Shown here: piece after piece, positions 16,950 through 26,077 of the stretch
Layout of the letters: each line of letters starts with the position of its first letter
Numbering within the stretch: the stretch's first letter is position 1
DNA from: Oscillospiraceae bacterium
Lineage (GTDB): Bacteria; Bacillota; Clostridia; Oscillospirales; Ruminococcaceae
Reading direction: 5' to 3'
DNA: 64,000 nt
NCBI GenBank assembly: GCA_902363145.1
Contig: CABIZB010000004.1
Span: forward strand, 62,001-126,000
Program-made: the position numbers and the translations under genes
Notes under the pieces: model-generated
The model's database searches: none
What the model saw: only the letters and a program-made list of their open reading frames with translations
What the model was told of the DNA's origin: nothing

Positions 16950-16978
16950 ATAATACACCATAATTCCTACAATGTCAA
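16950..16978 (-). promoter_or_regulatory. Promoter of the metY transcript
   Basis: Minus-strand TTGACA at 16973-16978, a 17-base spacer and TATTAT at 16950-16955. The leader to metY is about 200 bases and contains the uORF. Confidence 0.88.
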
Positions 16979-17005
16979 GGGATATTATAAGATTTTGGCA
17001 ATATA

Positions 17006-17050
17006 AACAAAAACAGGCAGATGATTTTAATACATCTGCCTGTTTTTGTT
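17006..17050. terminator. Symmetrical hairpin terminator downstream of the two-component operon
   Basis: An 18-bp inverted repeat from AACAAAAACAGGCAGATG (17006-17023) to its exact complement at 17033-17050, with A/T tracts at both sides, so it can act on both strands. Confidence 0.85.
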
Positions 17051-17087
17051 GAAAAAGGAACCTATAAAATCGAAAATAACGCCTTTT

Positions 17088-17455
17088 CCCTGGTGGTGTC
17101 TCCTTTGCATTCGGTACGGACATATATAATTGAAACGTTAGTTTGTCCGTACCAGCGCCTTACGGCGGAAACCAAATTCGACGTTCCTAATGGAACATCT
17201 CTTGGTTTCAAGCCGCCTGCATTTAATAGTTTTAAGACTATTTTAGAAATTATATTTGTTTGAGCGTTTTTTAACTTACAGTGCAGGCGGCTTTAGGATT
17301 TTTAAGTCGGCTATCAGGTCAATCATTCAAGCCGCTCGCAAACGGATTTCGCTGCTTGCGAGCAGCGACCAAATGGCTCTGCCCTTTGGAAACCCGCCAC
17401 CTTTGAAAAGGTGGACTAAACTTTTTGCCTTGCTCTCATTTGTGCTGATTTTTTC
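17088..17455 (+). repeat. Structured intergenic element C, copy C1
   Basis: About 370 bases, related to copies at 25.66, 28.56 and (inverted) 34.62 kb. In order: a TGGTGTCTCC start; a TACGGACA...TGTCCGTA hairpin; a GCGCCTTACGGCGG box; a GAAACCA/TGGTTTC hairpin; a long AAGCCGCCTGCA...TGCAGGCGGCTT stem; a TCGCTGCT/AGCAGCGA hairpin (17349-17368); a CCACCTTT/AAAGGTGG hairpin; and a tail CTTGCTCTCATTTGTGCTGA followed by T. No coding ORF is credible. It fills the gap between the metY promoter and the histidine kinase gene. Confidence 0.8.
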
Positions 17456-17485
17456 ATATTGTCCTATTATCTGATATTTTGGTCG

Positions 17486-18946
17486 TTATTCCGCCTTTTC
17501 CTCGATCTCCTCGTCCTTTGGCGGCTGAACTCTATCCATCTCAAACCAGAACGTACTTCCTATCCCCTCTTCCGACTTAACTCCGAACTGGAAGCCGTGA
17601 AGAATGAATATCTGCTTTACAATGGAAAGTCCCAGTCCCGTGCCTATTACCTCTCTCTTATGCTTTTCCGCACGGTAATAGCGGTCAAATATAAGCGGCA
17701 TAAGCTCTTTGTCAATGCCGTCTCCCGTGTCTGTCACGGAAATGGTTATCTTCTTGGGCGTTGCGACCTCCATAACGTATATGGACTTCTCCTCGCCCGA
17801 GTAATTGACAGCGTTGTTTACAAGGTTGTATATTACCTGATCGAACTTGATAAGGTCAGCCTCTGCCCATGCGTCATCGTTCACCGAGATATAGAACTTG
17901 TAGCCGTCCCTCTCGGAAAGCAGCTTGTAGCGTGTCATTATCTCCCTGAGCCGTGAACCCACACAGAAAGGCTCCTTGTGAAGCTCAGATGTGCCGTTCT
18001 CCAGCTTGGTAAGATCCATTATGTCGTTTACCAGCGCCGCCAGACGGTCGCTCTCCTCAATGATTATCTCCAGATGCTCGTTTCTCTTCTCAGGGTCATC
18101 GCCCGAAAGGTCACGTATCATCTCCGCATACGCCTTTACCATTGTAAGAGGTGTGCGCAGGTCATGGGATATGTTCGCCATAAGGTCACGGCGCATGGTA
18201 TCCACCTTGGTTATCTCCTTGGAAGCATAGTTCAGCGTGTCCGCCAGCTGCTCCGTCTCGGTGTATCCCCTGCCGTTAAACTTTACGTTATAGTCGCCCT
18301 GCGCCAGCTTCTCGGCGGAAAGGGTTATCCTTGTGATAGGCGTAGCAATGAGCCTTGACAGGAATATTGATATGCCGAAACCCAGCGCCAGCATTGCAAG
18401 GCTCACCTGAAGCATCTGCACCCTGAGGATCGAAACGGTGGAGTCCAACGGCTCCAGCGATGTGTTCAGGAAAAGGTAGCCCGACGGCTGCTCCTTTGTA
18501 CCTATGAGCATCACAAAGATGAGCATATCCGTGTTGAACTGGTTGTTTTTGGTCTCGGCATAATAAATGCCCGTAGCGCTGTTGAGCGCCTTTTCACGGT
18601 ACTTATACAGGTTCTGATAGTTTACCGAGCCATGCACAAGGCAGTTTTTCGCCATAGTGTCATAGGAATACACATTCAGCCCGTACCTGTCCTGGATAAG
18701 CACGCACATATCATTGTCATGGGCGATACGGTCAAGAGTGCTTGTGGTAAAGCCCTCTTCGCTCCACTGGGTAAGAATGTAGTTTGCTATGGAGGTGATA
18801 TCATTGGTCTTCTGAGTGCGGTAAGTAGCCTCCAGCGATACCGTAAATGATATCCATATAAGCATCAGGATACTTGTGATGAATATGGCAAAATATATCC
18901 ATACCGTAAATCTGACACTGCGGAAAAGCCTGCTCAGGCTGTTCAT
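17486..18946 (-). CDS. Sensor histidine kinase
   Basis: A 486-residue membrane kinase. TM1 lies at about residues 11-38, an extracytoplasmic sensor region at 39-170, TM2 at about 177-203, and a HAMP domain follows. The HisKA box NISHDLRTPL has the phosphorylated His at about residue 261. The ATPase domain shows NLVNNAVNYS (N box), DTGDGI (G1), and GTGLGLSIV (G2). The start at 18946 has AGGG upstream; an alternative ATG at 18994 overlaps the response regulator by 17 bases with no clear ribosome site. Partner of the regulator encoded immediately upstream. The signal is unknown. Confidence 0.92.
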   Translation of the reverse strand: MNSLSRLFRSVRFTVWIYFAIFITSILMLIWISFTVSLEATYRTQKTNDITSIANYILTQWSEEGFTTSTLDRIAHDNDMCVLIQDRYGLNVYSYDTMAKNCLVHGSVNYQNLYKYREKALNSATGIYYAETKNNQFNTDMLIFVMLIGTKEQPSGYLFLNTSLEPLDSTVSILRVQMLQVSLAMLALGFGISIFLSRLIATPITRITLSAEKLAQGDYNVKFNGRGYTETEQLADTLNYASKEITKVDTMRRDLMANISHDLRTPLTMVKAYAEMIRDLSGDDPEKRNEHLEIIIEESDRLAALVNDIMDLTKLENGTSELHKEPFCVGSRLREIMTRYKLLSERDGYKFYISVNDDAWAEADLIKFDQVIYNLVNNAVNYSGEEKSIYVMEVATPKKITISVTDTGDGIDKELMPLIFDRYYRAEKHKREVIGTGLGLSIVKQIFILHGFQFGVKSEEGIGSTFWFEMDRVQPPKDEEIEEKAE

Positions 18947-18977
18947 CCCTTTTTCCCTGCGGCTTTCCTTTTTTTCC

Positions 18978-19667
18978 TTATTCACGTCCCGCATCGAACT
19001 TGTAACCCATTCCTCTCAGTGTAACGATGAACTTGCGGTAATCGCCCAGCGAGTTTCTCAGCATCTTGATGTGCGTGTCAACGGTGCGGTCATCGCCGTA
19101 AAAGTCATAGCCCCAGACCTCTTCCAGCAGCTTTTCACGGGAAAGCGCAATGCCCTTGTTGCGCACAAGGTAGAACAGCAGGTCATACTCCTTGGGAGTG
19201 AGGGAAACGGGCTTGCCGTCAACGAACACCTCACGGCCTGACATATTTATCTCCAGCCCCTCGAATTTCAGCACATTATTATCACCCGCAGGCGCAGGAG
19301 CGGCGCTTCTCTTCATTACCGCACGGATACGTGCCAGCAGCTCCTTGGGAGAAAATGGCTTGGTAACATAGTCATCAACGCCCAGCTCAAAGCCGAAAAG
19401 CTTGTCATACTCCTCGCCCCTTGCGGAAAGCATGATAACGGGTATCTGCTTGGTCTTGCGAATCTCTCTTACAGCGGAGTAGCCGTCAAGCTTAGGCATC
19501 ATGATGTCCATGATTATAAGGTCAAAGTCCTGAGTGCGGCACATTTCCACAGCCTGCATACCGTCCTCCGCCTCAAAGGTCTCAAAGCCGTCAAACTTAG
19601 CGTATTCTTTTATAACATTGCGGATATTCTTTTCATCATCAACAATAAGAATTTTTTTGCCCTCCAT
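18978..19667 (-). CDS. OmpR-family response regulator
   Basis: A 229-residue regulator with an N-terminal receiver domain (acidic DDE at residues 10-12, phospho-acceptor in LIIMDIMMPKLDGY, Lys in VTKPFSPKEL) and a C-terminal winged-helix DNA-binding domain (LTPKEYDLLFYLVRNKG, VWGYDFYGDDRTVDTHIKMLR). AAAGGA precedes the ATG. It is transcribed with the histidine kinase, and the pair resembles PhoP/ResD-type systems. Targets cannot be read from the sequence. Confidence 0.94.
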   Translation of the reverse strand: MEGKKILIVDDEKNIRNVIKEYAKFDGFETFEAEDGMQAVEMCRTQDFDLIIMDIMMPKLDGYSAVREIRKTKQIPVIMLSARGEEYDKLFGFELGVDDYVTKPFSPKELLARIRAVMKRSAAPAPAGDNNVLKFEGLEINMSGREVFVDGKPVSLTPKEYDLLFYLVRNKGIALSREKLLEEVWGYDFYGDDRTVDTHIKMLRNSLGDYRKFIVTLRGMGYKFDAGRE

Positions 19668-19861
19668 AATTACCGTTCCTTTCTGTATTTAAGTTGTCGG
19701 TATAACCATAATAACATATAAATGTGACATTTTTGTGAAAATCAGGCGTGCAGCATGAAATATTGCAATCAGCGGCATATTCCGAGCTTTTCTTTCAACA
19801 ATATAGTATATCCGCCCCAAACCCACAAATATTAACATTCTGTAAATCATAAAAAAAGTGC

Positions 19862-19890
19862 TTGACAAAATCCGACTAAGGTGATATACT
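19862..19890 (+). promoter_or_regulatory. Promoter of the tRNA-Thr/tRNA-Tyr operon
   Basis: TTGACA at 19862-19867, a 17-base spacer and TATACT at 19885-19890, about 40 bases before the first tRNA. Confidence 0.88.
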
Positions 19891-19930
19891 GTAATAGTCG
19901 CTTGAATGAGTAACACGAACGAAAGTTCAA

Positions 19931-20006
19931 GCTGGTGTAGCTCAGTTGGTAGAGCAGCTGATTTGTAATCAGCAGGTCGGGGGTTCAAGTCCGTCCACCA
20001 GCTCCA
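19931..20006 (+). tRNA. tRNA-Thr (anticodon TGT)
   Basis: A 76-base cloverleaf with acceptor stem GCTGGTG/CACCAGC, anticodon loop TTTGTAA, T-loop GGTTCAAGT and encoded CCA. Confidence 0.97.
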
Positions 20007-20009
20007 TAT

Positions 20010-20093
20010 GGAAGAGTTCCCGAGTGGCCAAAGGGGGCAGACTGTAAATCTGTTGCTTCGGCTTCGGTGGTTCGAATCCACCCTCTTCCACCA
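20010..20093 (+). tRNA. tRNA-Tyr (anticodon GTA)
   Basis: An 84-base tRNA with a long variable arm (GCTTCGGCTTCGG region), acceptor stem GGAAGAG/CTCTTCC, anticodon loop CTGTAAA and encoded CCA. It lies three bases after tRNA-Thr. Confidence 0.97.
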
Positions 20094-20102
20094 GTAAAAA
20101 TT

Positions 20103-20132
20103 GCCTTGCAGGATTTCCTGCAAGGCTTTTTT
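20103..20132 (+). terminator. Terminator of the tRNA operon
   Basis: A GCCTTGCAGG...CCTGCAAGGC stem is followed by six T. Confidence 0.92.
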
Positions 20133-20318
20133 ATGCCGTGACGCATTTGTATGGGTTAAATATAAAAATGTTAATCTGTTCAAATTTATCTGGCACTATG
20201 ACCATATCAGTTTAAGTTATTTTGTACGCAGTATTTTTAAATTATTGCAGAGTATGTTCAATTTGCAGGATATCAGGAAAAGAAATTCAAAAAGGACATA
20301 CTGAAAGGAAAGATTATT

Positions 20319-22139
<1,821 letters not shown>

Positions 22140-22156
22140 TCGTATAAATAAGCCAA

Positions 22157-22188
22157 GGGCTGTTGCAGCAATGCAGCAGCCCTTTTGA
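22157..22188 (+). terminator. Terminator of typA
   Basis: A GGGCTGTTGC...GCAGCAGCCC stem is followed by TTTTGATTTT. Confidence 0.88.
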
Positions 22189-22316
22189 TTTTGATATTCA
22201 GAGATAAAACGAGCGTGGCTCATAAAAAAACCGCTATCCCCCAATATATCTCTACGGTTCGTTTATTGATTTTCCCTCCAAAAGCGGTATGATAATATAA
22301 GAAAGGAGCTGATCGT

Positions 22317-22680
22317 ATGAATTGCGCCGATGTAGGCAACCTTATACTAATCACCAATAAAACTATATACAAAAAATCATCGCATAATCCATATACGCAA
22401 GATCATGCTCAATTTTTTGTATAGTTTTTAATTGGTGCTTAGTATTATAAGAAAACTGCGCACCGATCTGAATATGACCCAGAAACAACTAGCTGATCGA
22501 CAAGGCAGTCTCAAAATGGGAGAGAGGTCTGGGCTGCCCCGACATAACCCTTGTCACCGAGCTTTCGGAAATACTGTCCGTAAGCCTTGAATCGCTCCTT
22601 TCAGGCAGCACCGAAACAAGCGATTTCGAGGAGGTAAATATGAAAAGACAGCCTGTTTTCACACCCATAGACATATCAGC
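22317..22680 (+). pseudogene. XRE-family HTH regulator remnant, split by MITE A2 and frameshifted
   Basis: AAAGGAG precedes ATG at 22317. The frame reads MNCADVGNL, is cut by MITE A2 (22345-22444), and resumes exactly after the TTA duplication as IRKLRTDLNMTQKQLADR. A small deletion then shifts the frame, and the rest of the HTH is read in another frame as KAVSKWERGLGCPDITLVTE followed by LSEILSVSLESLLSGS. It ends abruptly where the duplicated tRNA-Leu cassette begins. Together these parts match an N-terminal HTH_3 domain, so this is a dead regulator with at least three lesions. Confidence 0.85.
22345..22444. mobile_element. MITE family A, copy A2
   Basis: A 100-bp palindromic element with TACTAATC/CTTAGTA ends and a TTA target duplication (22342-22344 and 22445-22447). 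Its removal restores the reading frame of the XRE remnant. Confidence 0.9.
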
Positions 22681-22807
22681 CCCGAATATCGGTGGGACAC
22701 TGTCCTCTGCATCTCATTTTTATTTGATAAAAAGCCCTCGGGCATAACCTGCATACCTCCGTCAAACGACGCATTGAAGCCGTTCGACGGCACTATACAA
22801 ACGAAAA

Positions 22808-22837
22808 AGCGGTTCGGATATCCGAACCGCTTTTGCC
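22808..22837. terminator. Second hairpin after tRNA-Leu copy 1
   Basis: An AAGCGGTTCGGATATCCGAACCGCTT perfect-type palindrome next to T/A runs, conserved in the copy at 48.8 kb (with one changed pair there). Confidence 0.6.
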
Positions 22838-22844
22838 TTGTAAG

Positions 22845-22880
22845 CACAAAAAAAACACCGTTCAAAATCTGAACGGTGTT
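22845..22880 (-). terminator. Terminator of tRNA-Leu copy 1
   Basis: On the minus strand ACACCGTTCA...TGAACGGTGT is followed by eight T, starting directly after the CCA end of the tRNA. Confidence 0.9.
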
Positions 22881-22964
22881 TGGTGCGAGAGATGGGACTT
22901 GAACCCACACGTCAAAGACACACGCACCTCAAACGTGCCTGTCTGCCTATTCCAGCACTCTCGC
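22881..22964 (-). tRNA. tRNA-Leu (anticodon GAG), copy 1
   Basis: An 84-base tRNA: acceptor GCGAGAG/CTCTCGC, anticodon stem CACGT/GCGTG with loop TTGAGGT, a long variable arm, T-loop GGTTCAAGT and encoded CCA. It is identical to the tRNA at 41585. Upstream TATAAT is kept, but no TTGACA lies 17 bases before it (nearest TTGATG at 20 bases), so its promoter looks weaker than that of copy 2. Confidence 0.95.
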
Positions 22965-23147
22965 ATATTTTCTGACCTGTTTAATCAGTCAGCTTTTATA
23001 TTATAGCACAGCAGATATCTATATTCATCAATAATCTGTAAACAATATATTTCCTAAAATAATTGCATAAAAATGAGACTTTTTGCCCCGCTGATGTGTT
23101 TTATATACAGAAACGTTTCGATAAAACTCCACTGACAGGGAGATGAT

Positions 23148-23702
23148 GTGTTGAACAAAGAAGAATATGAAAACGCCGTAAACAGGCGGCTGGATATGGT
23201 GGTGCGGCTGGCATACACCTATCTGAAAAACTTTGCCGAGGCGGAGGATGCCGCTCAGGAGGTGTTCCTTCGGCTGTTTAAGGAGGATATCTCCTTCGAT
23301 TCGGCGGAAGCGGAAAAGGCGTGGCTTATTCGAGTAACGGCAAACTACTGCATCAATCGCAGACGGCTGGCGTGGTTCTCCCGCCGTGACCACAGGGACA
23401 TTGCTGACATAGTCAGCAATGATATAGTCAGCAATGACATAATCGGCAATGTCGGCTCCGATGAGTTTGCTCATGTTGAAATGAGCGGCAGCGAGCAGGC
23501 TGTCCTTGAAGCGGTCATGAGCCTGCCGCTGAAATACCGCACGGCGATACATCTCTATTACTACGAGGAATACTCCGTCAAGGAAATATCACAGCTTACG
23601 GGCGTTAAGGAATCTACAGTGAGAACAAGGCTCCAGCGTGGCAGAGAGCGGCTTAGGGCTGCTCTCGGAAAGGAATACGGCGATGAATGTACAGCATTAT
23701 AA
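23148..23702 (+). CDS. ECF RNA polymerase sigma factor
   Basis: A 184-residue sigma-70 family protein with region 2 (RLAYTYLKNFAEAEDAAQEVFLRLF) and region 4 (LPLKYRTAIHLYYYEEYSVKEISQLTGVKESTVRTRLQRGRERL, with the HTH). It starts at GTG 23148, or TTG 23151, after AGGGAG; no in-frame ATG is available. The linker holds a microrepeat, ADIVSNDIVSNDIIGN, made of three copies of a 15-base unit. The downstream gene overlaps by 20 bases and encodes its probable membrane anti-sigma partner. Confidence 0.9.
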   Translation: MLNKEEYENAVNRRLDMVVRLAYTYLKNFAEAEDAAQEVFLRLFKEDISFDSAEAEKAWLIRVTANYCINRRRLAWFSRRDHRDIADIVSNDIVSNDIIGNVGSDEFAHVEMSGSEQAVLEAVMSLPLKYRTAIHLYYYEEYSVKEISQLTGVKESTVRTRLQRGRERLRAALGKEYGDECTAL

Positions 23703-24684
23703 AAACGCACTTGACAAGTTAAAGGCAGACGATGCCACAAGGCAGAAAATACTTGATATCCCCCAAAGGCGAAAAAAGGCGAGACCAAAGCTCCGTCAGC
23801 TCATGCTCCCCGCTGCGGCGGTGCTGGTGCTGATGTTCGGCACGGTGGTGTATGCGGCTCAGAGCGGTCTGTTCTCCGTCATATACGGCAGAGAGGCGGA
23901 CTACAGCAATTTTGAGGGCCTTACGGGCGAGATGGACATATCCTCACTTGAATGTGAAAGCGACGGCCTTACGGTCACTCCCATGGGCTATGCGGCGGAC
24001 AGCTACAGCATATTCTGTGTATTTAAGCTGGATTTTGACCATGATATCCCTATGTATGACTATTACGAGGAGCAGTACATTGACGGCTGGGGACACGACG
24101 GCGTTGAAATGGAAAACACCTACGCACGTTTTTCCACCAACGGCGGACATTCCGATATCCGCTTTGTCCGTGAGGACAGCAGGACTTTCTACTGCATCTT
24201 CACCGTGAACTGCACCGGCGAGATGAGCGGCACTATCCCCATAGATTTCATCTGCTTCAATATGTCCGGCGTATATCTTAACTCCGGCCGCATCATCTCA
24301 TATGACAATATCATTGACAGCAGCCTGTTCTCCGCAGATTTCACCGTTGAGATACCCGATTATGTCAACCGATATGCAGGCGGCGACGGCATCGAATTTA
24401 CCATAACCCCCTGCGGCGTTGCAGCCGACACCGAGGGCTACAGCTATGACAGCCTGATGAACAGCGAAAACGGTCTGCTGGCAGGCAAGGCATATATAAA
24501 GCTGAAAAACGGCGAGACCGTCAGCTGCGGTACGGAATATTCCAAGGCATATAACCTCCGTGACAGCTTCGGCGGACATTTTACCTTTGACAAGGGCCAT
24601 TTCCGCACAGGCTTTGAATATCCCATTGACCCCGATGATGTGGAATATCTGTATGTAGGCGGCATAGAATATCCCGTCAGATGA
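23683..24684 (+). CDS. DUF4179-type membrane protein, putative anti-sigma factor
   Basis: A 333-residue protein with a cytosolic N-terminus of about 45 residues (basic RRKKARPKLRQ), one transmembrane segment at about 48-65, and a large extracytoplasmic domain rich in aromatic and acidic residues. The layout matches DUF4179 proteins paired with ECF sigma factors in Firmicutes. The start at 23683 (MNVQHYKN) overlaps the sigma factor gene, consistent with coupled translation. No zinc-binding anti-sigma motif is visible. The role is inferred from gene order. Confidence 0.78.
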   Translation: MNVQHYKNALDKLKADDATRQKILDIPQRRKKARPKLRQLMLPAAAVLVLMFGTVVYAAQSGLFSVIYGREADYSNFEGLTGEMDISSLECESDGLTVTPMGYAADSYSIFCVFKLDFDHDIPMYDYYEEQYIDGWGHDGVEMENTYARFSTNGGHSDIRFVREDSRTFYCIFTVNCTGEMSGTIPIDFICFNMSGVYLNSGRIISYDNIIDSSLFSADFTVEIPDYVNRYAGGDGIEFTITPCGVAADTEGYSYDSLMNSENGLLAGKAYIKLKNGETVSCGTEYSKAYNLRDSFGGHFTFDKGHFRTGFEYPIDPDDVEYLYVGGIEYPVR

Positions 24685-24725
24685 ATAACCCATCGTTCCT
24701 TTCACATAATAATACAAACCACTGA

Positions 24726-24883
24726 TACTAATCCTCAATCAACCTATAGACAAATCCTCGGCTGAAACAAGCCCATTCTTCGTCAAGCTCCCTTGCCGGG
24801 CGACAAGCCCGCCCGCAGTCGCTTTCCTAGACTGGTCTTATTTCATCTGTCGGCTTTGTCTATAGAACGATTAAAGATTAGTA
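24726..24883. mobile_element. MITE family B, copy B2
   Basis: A 158-bp element, opposite in orientation to B1, with TACTAATC/GATTAGTA ends and a TGA target duplication (24723-24725 and 24884-24886). Its right end lies one base before the AAAGGA of the next gene, so it forms most of that gene's upstream region. Confidence 0.88.
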
Positions 24884-24900
24884 TGAAAGGAATGATGGTC

Positions 24901-25341
24901 ATGAACGACAAGGAAGAAAAGGACACCGTAAAGCTGCTGAGGCAGTGCGATGCAGGCATAAAAATGGGGATAGGTGCCATAAACGACGTTATCCCCAAGG
25001 CAGGCGACGCCGACCTTGAGGATATTCTCAAAAAAAGTGTGAAAGAGCATGAAAAGCTGCGCTCCGAAGCGGAGCAGCTCCTTAACTCATGGGGCAGGGC
25101 GGGCAAAAATCCCTCTGCCATGGCAAAGGCGATGTCAACAGTCAAGACTGACCTTACTCTTATGAACGGCACCGAGCAGGACGCAGCGGAGCTGGTCTCA
25201 AAGGGCTGCTCCATGGGCATAGACAAGCTCCGCCAGAGCATGGACAAATACGCCGCAGCCGACGGCGGCAGCAGAAAGCTCACCCGTGATCTGATTTCCG
25301 CCGAGCAGCGGCTTATGACGGATCTGAAAAAATATTGGTGA
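24901..25341 (+). CDS. Small helical protein, ferritin-like fold possible
   Basis: A 146-residue acidic/basic protein, almost entirely helical by composition, beginning MNDKEEKDTVKLLRQCDAGI. I do not recognise a named family with confidence; the helix lengths and the DLEDILKKSVKEHEKLRSEA segment recall DUF2383-type four-helix bundles. The start at 24901 follows AAAGGA with nine-base spacing. MITE B2 ends just upstream, so the original promoter was displaced or replaced. Cytosolic, function unknown. Confidence 0.65.
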   Translation: MNDKEEKDTVKLLRQCDAGIKMGIGAINDVIPKAGDADLEDILKKSVKEHEKLRSEAEQLLNSWGRAGKNPSAMAKAMSTVKTDLTLMNGTEQDAAELVSKGCSMGIDKLRQSMDKYAAADGGSRKLTRDLISAEQRLMTDLKKYW

Positions 25342-25407
25342 TTGGATATTTAGCGCCCGATATCACCCGTAAAATCCCGTAAAATCCGATAACACAAGGA
25401 AAAGCAC

Positions 25408-25655
25408 ATTCTTATAAAATCGCTCTCAAATAAACAAAAGAACTCCAAATAAAAGAACGGAGTGAAGCCATGCCTGAAAACATAGCTATAGAAAAAGGTA
25501 CAAACAGATGAATGGGGTTCGGTCTCTGGCGGCAAGCAAAACGTAGGGGGATAAAAAACGGTAGGGAATAGGGGTTCAAGGAAGAGGTTCGCAAAGGAGA
25601 AACCATCAGGGGGAAGGGGAATGCCGTTTTTTGCCCTAGCTTTAGTTTCCTCTTC
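25408..25655 (+). repeat. Repeat unit D, copy D2, fused to element C2
   Basis: About 240 bases that recur inverted at 35026-35285 with the same order relative to element C. Shared blocks include ACATAGCTATAGAAAAAGGT, a CGTAGGGGGATAAAAAACGG block and GAAACCATCAGGGGGAAGGG. The two copies differ mainly in a short central stretch where copy D4 carries an extra hairpin. A 13-codon ORF here (ATG at 25470) lacks its ATG in the other copy, so it is not likely to be coding. Confidence 0.72.
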
Positions 25656-26036
25656 CCCCTGGTGGTGTCTCCTTTGCATGGTACGGACATATTAAATTGA
25701 TACGTTAGTTTGTCCGTACCTGCGCCTTACGGCGGAAACCAAATTCGACGTTCCTGACGGAACATCTCTTGGTTTCAAGCCGCCTGCATGAAAATACTTT
25801 TGGCTTAAATTAAGATATTATGTTCGTTTGCAAGGCATTGAATTTTCTGTGCTGGCGGCTTTGGGGATTTTTAGATAGTCGGCTATCAGGTCAGTCATTT
25901 ATGCCGTCAGCAAACGGATTTCGCAGGTAAACGTAGTTTACCACTGCGGCAAGGACGACAAGGAGGCTCTGCCCCCCAGTTGACCTCCTAAACCCTTTAC
26001 CTTGTTCTCATTTGTGCTGAATTTTTTATTCAGCAT
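25656..26036 (+). repeat. Structured intergenic element C, copy C2
   Basis: Same order of hairpins as C1: TACGGACA/TGTCCGTA, GCGCCTTACGGCGG box, GAAACCA/TGGTTTC, GCCGCCTGCA with a diverged partner, a GGTAAAC/GTTTACC hairpin in place of the C1 TCGCTGCT stem, and the CTCATTTGTGCTGA tail. It ends in a GCTGAAT/ATTCAGC stem with a T run. Confidence 0.8.
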
Positions 26037-26077
26037 TTTTTCTTATATATGCTTCTCATATCCGCAAATTTATTTGT

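Larger units (their letters stand above)
22680..23010 (-). repeat. tRNA-Leu cassette, copy 1 (uninterrupted)
   Basis: About 330 bases running on the minus strand from a TATAAT box through tRNA-Leu, its terminator, a second hairpin and a downstream tail. It is nearly identical to 41541-41668 joined to 48781-48993. It shows what the locus at 41.7 kb looked like before the mobile element inserted. The outer border at 22680 cuts the XRE remnant. Confidence 0.88.

Noticed and set aside
17088..17455. Element C as a group II intron or retron remnant
   Set aside because: No reverse transcriptase remnant, no domain V-like hairpin and no intron boundary motifs are seen in any copy.
25470..25511. A 13-codon ORF in unit D2 (MPENIAIEKGTNR) with GGAG upstream
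   Set aside because: The start codon is absent from copy D4 although the surrounding sequence is kept.
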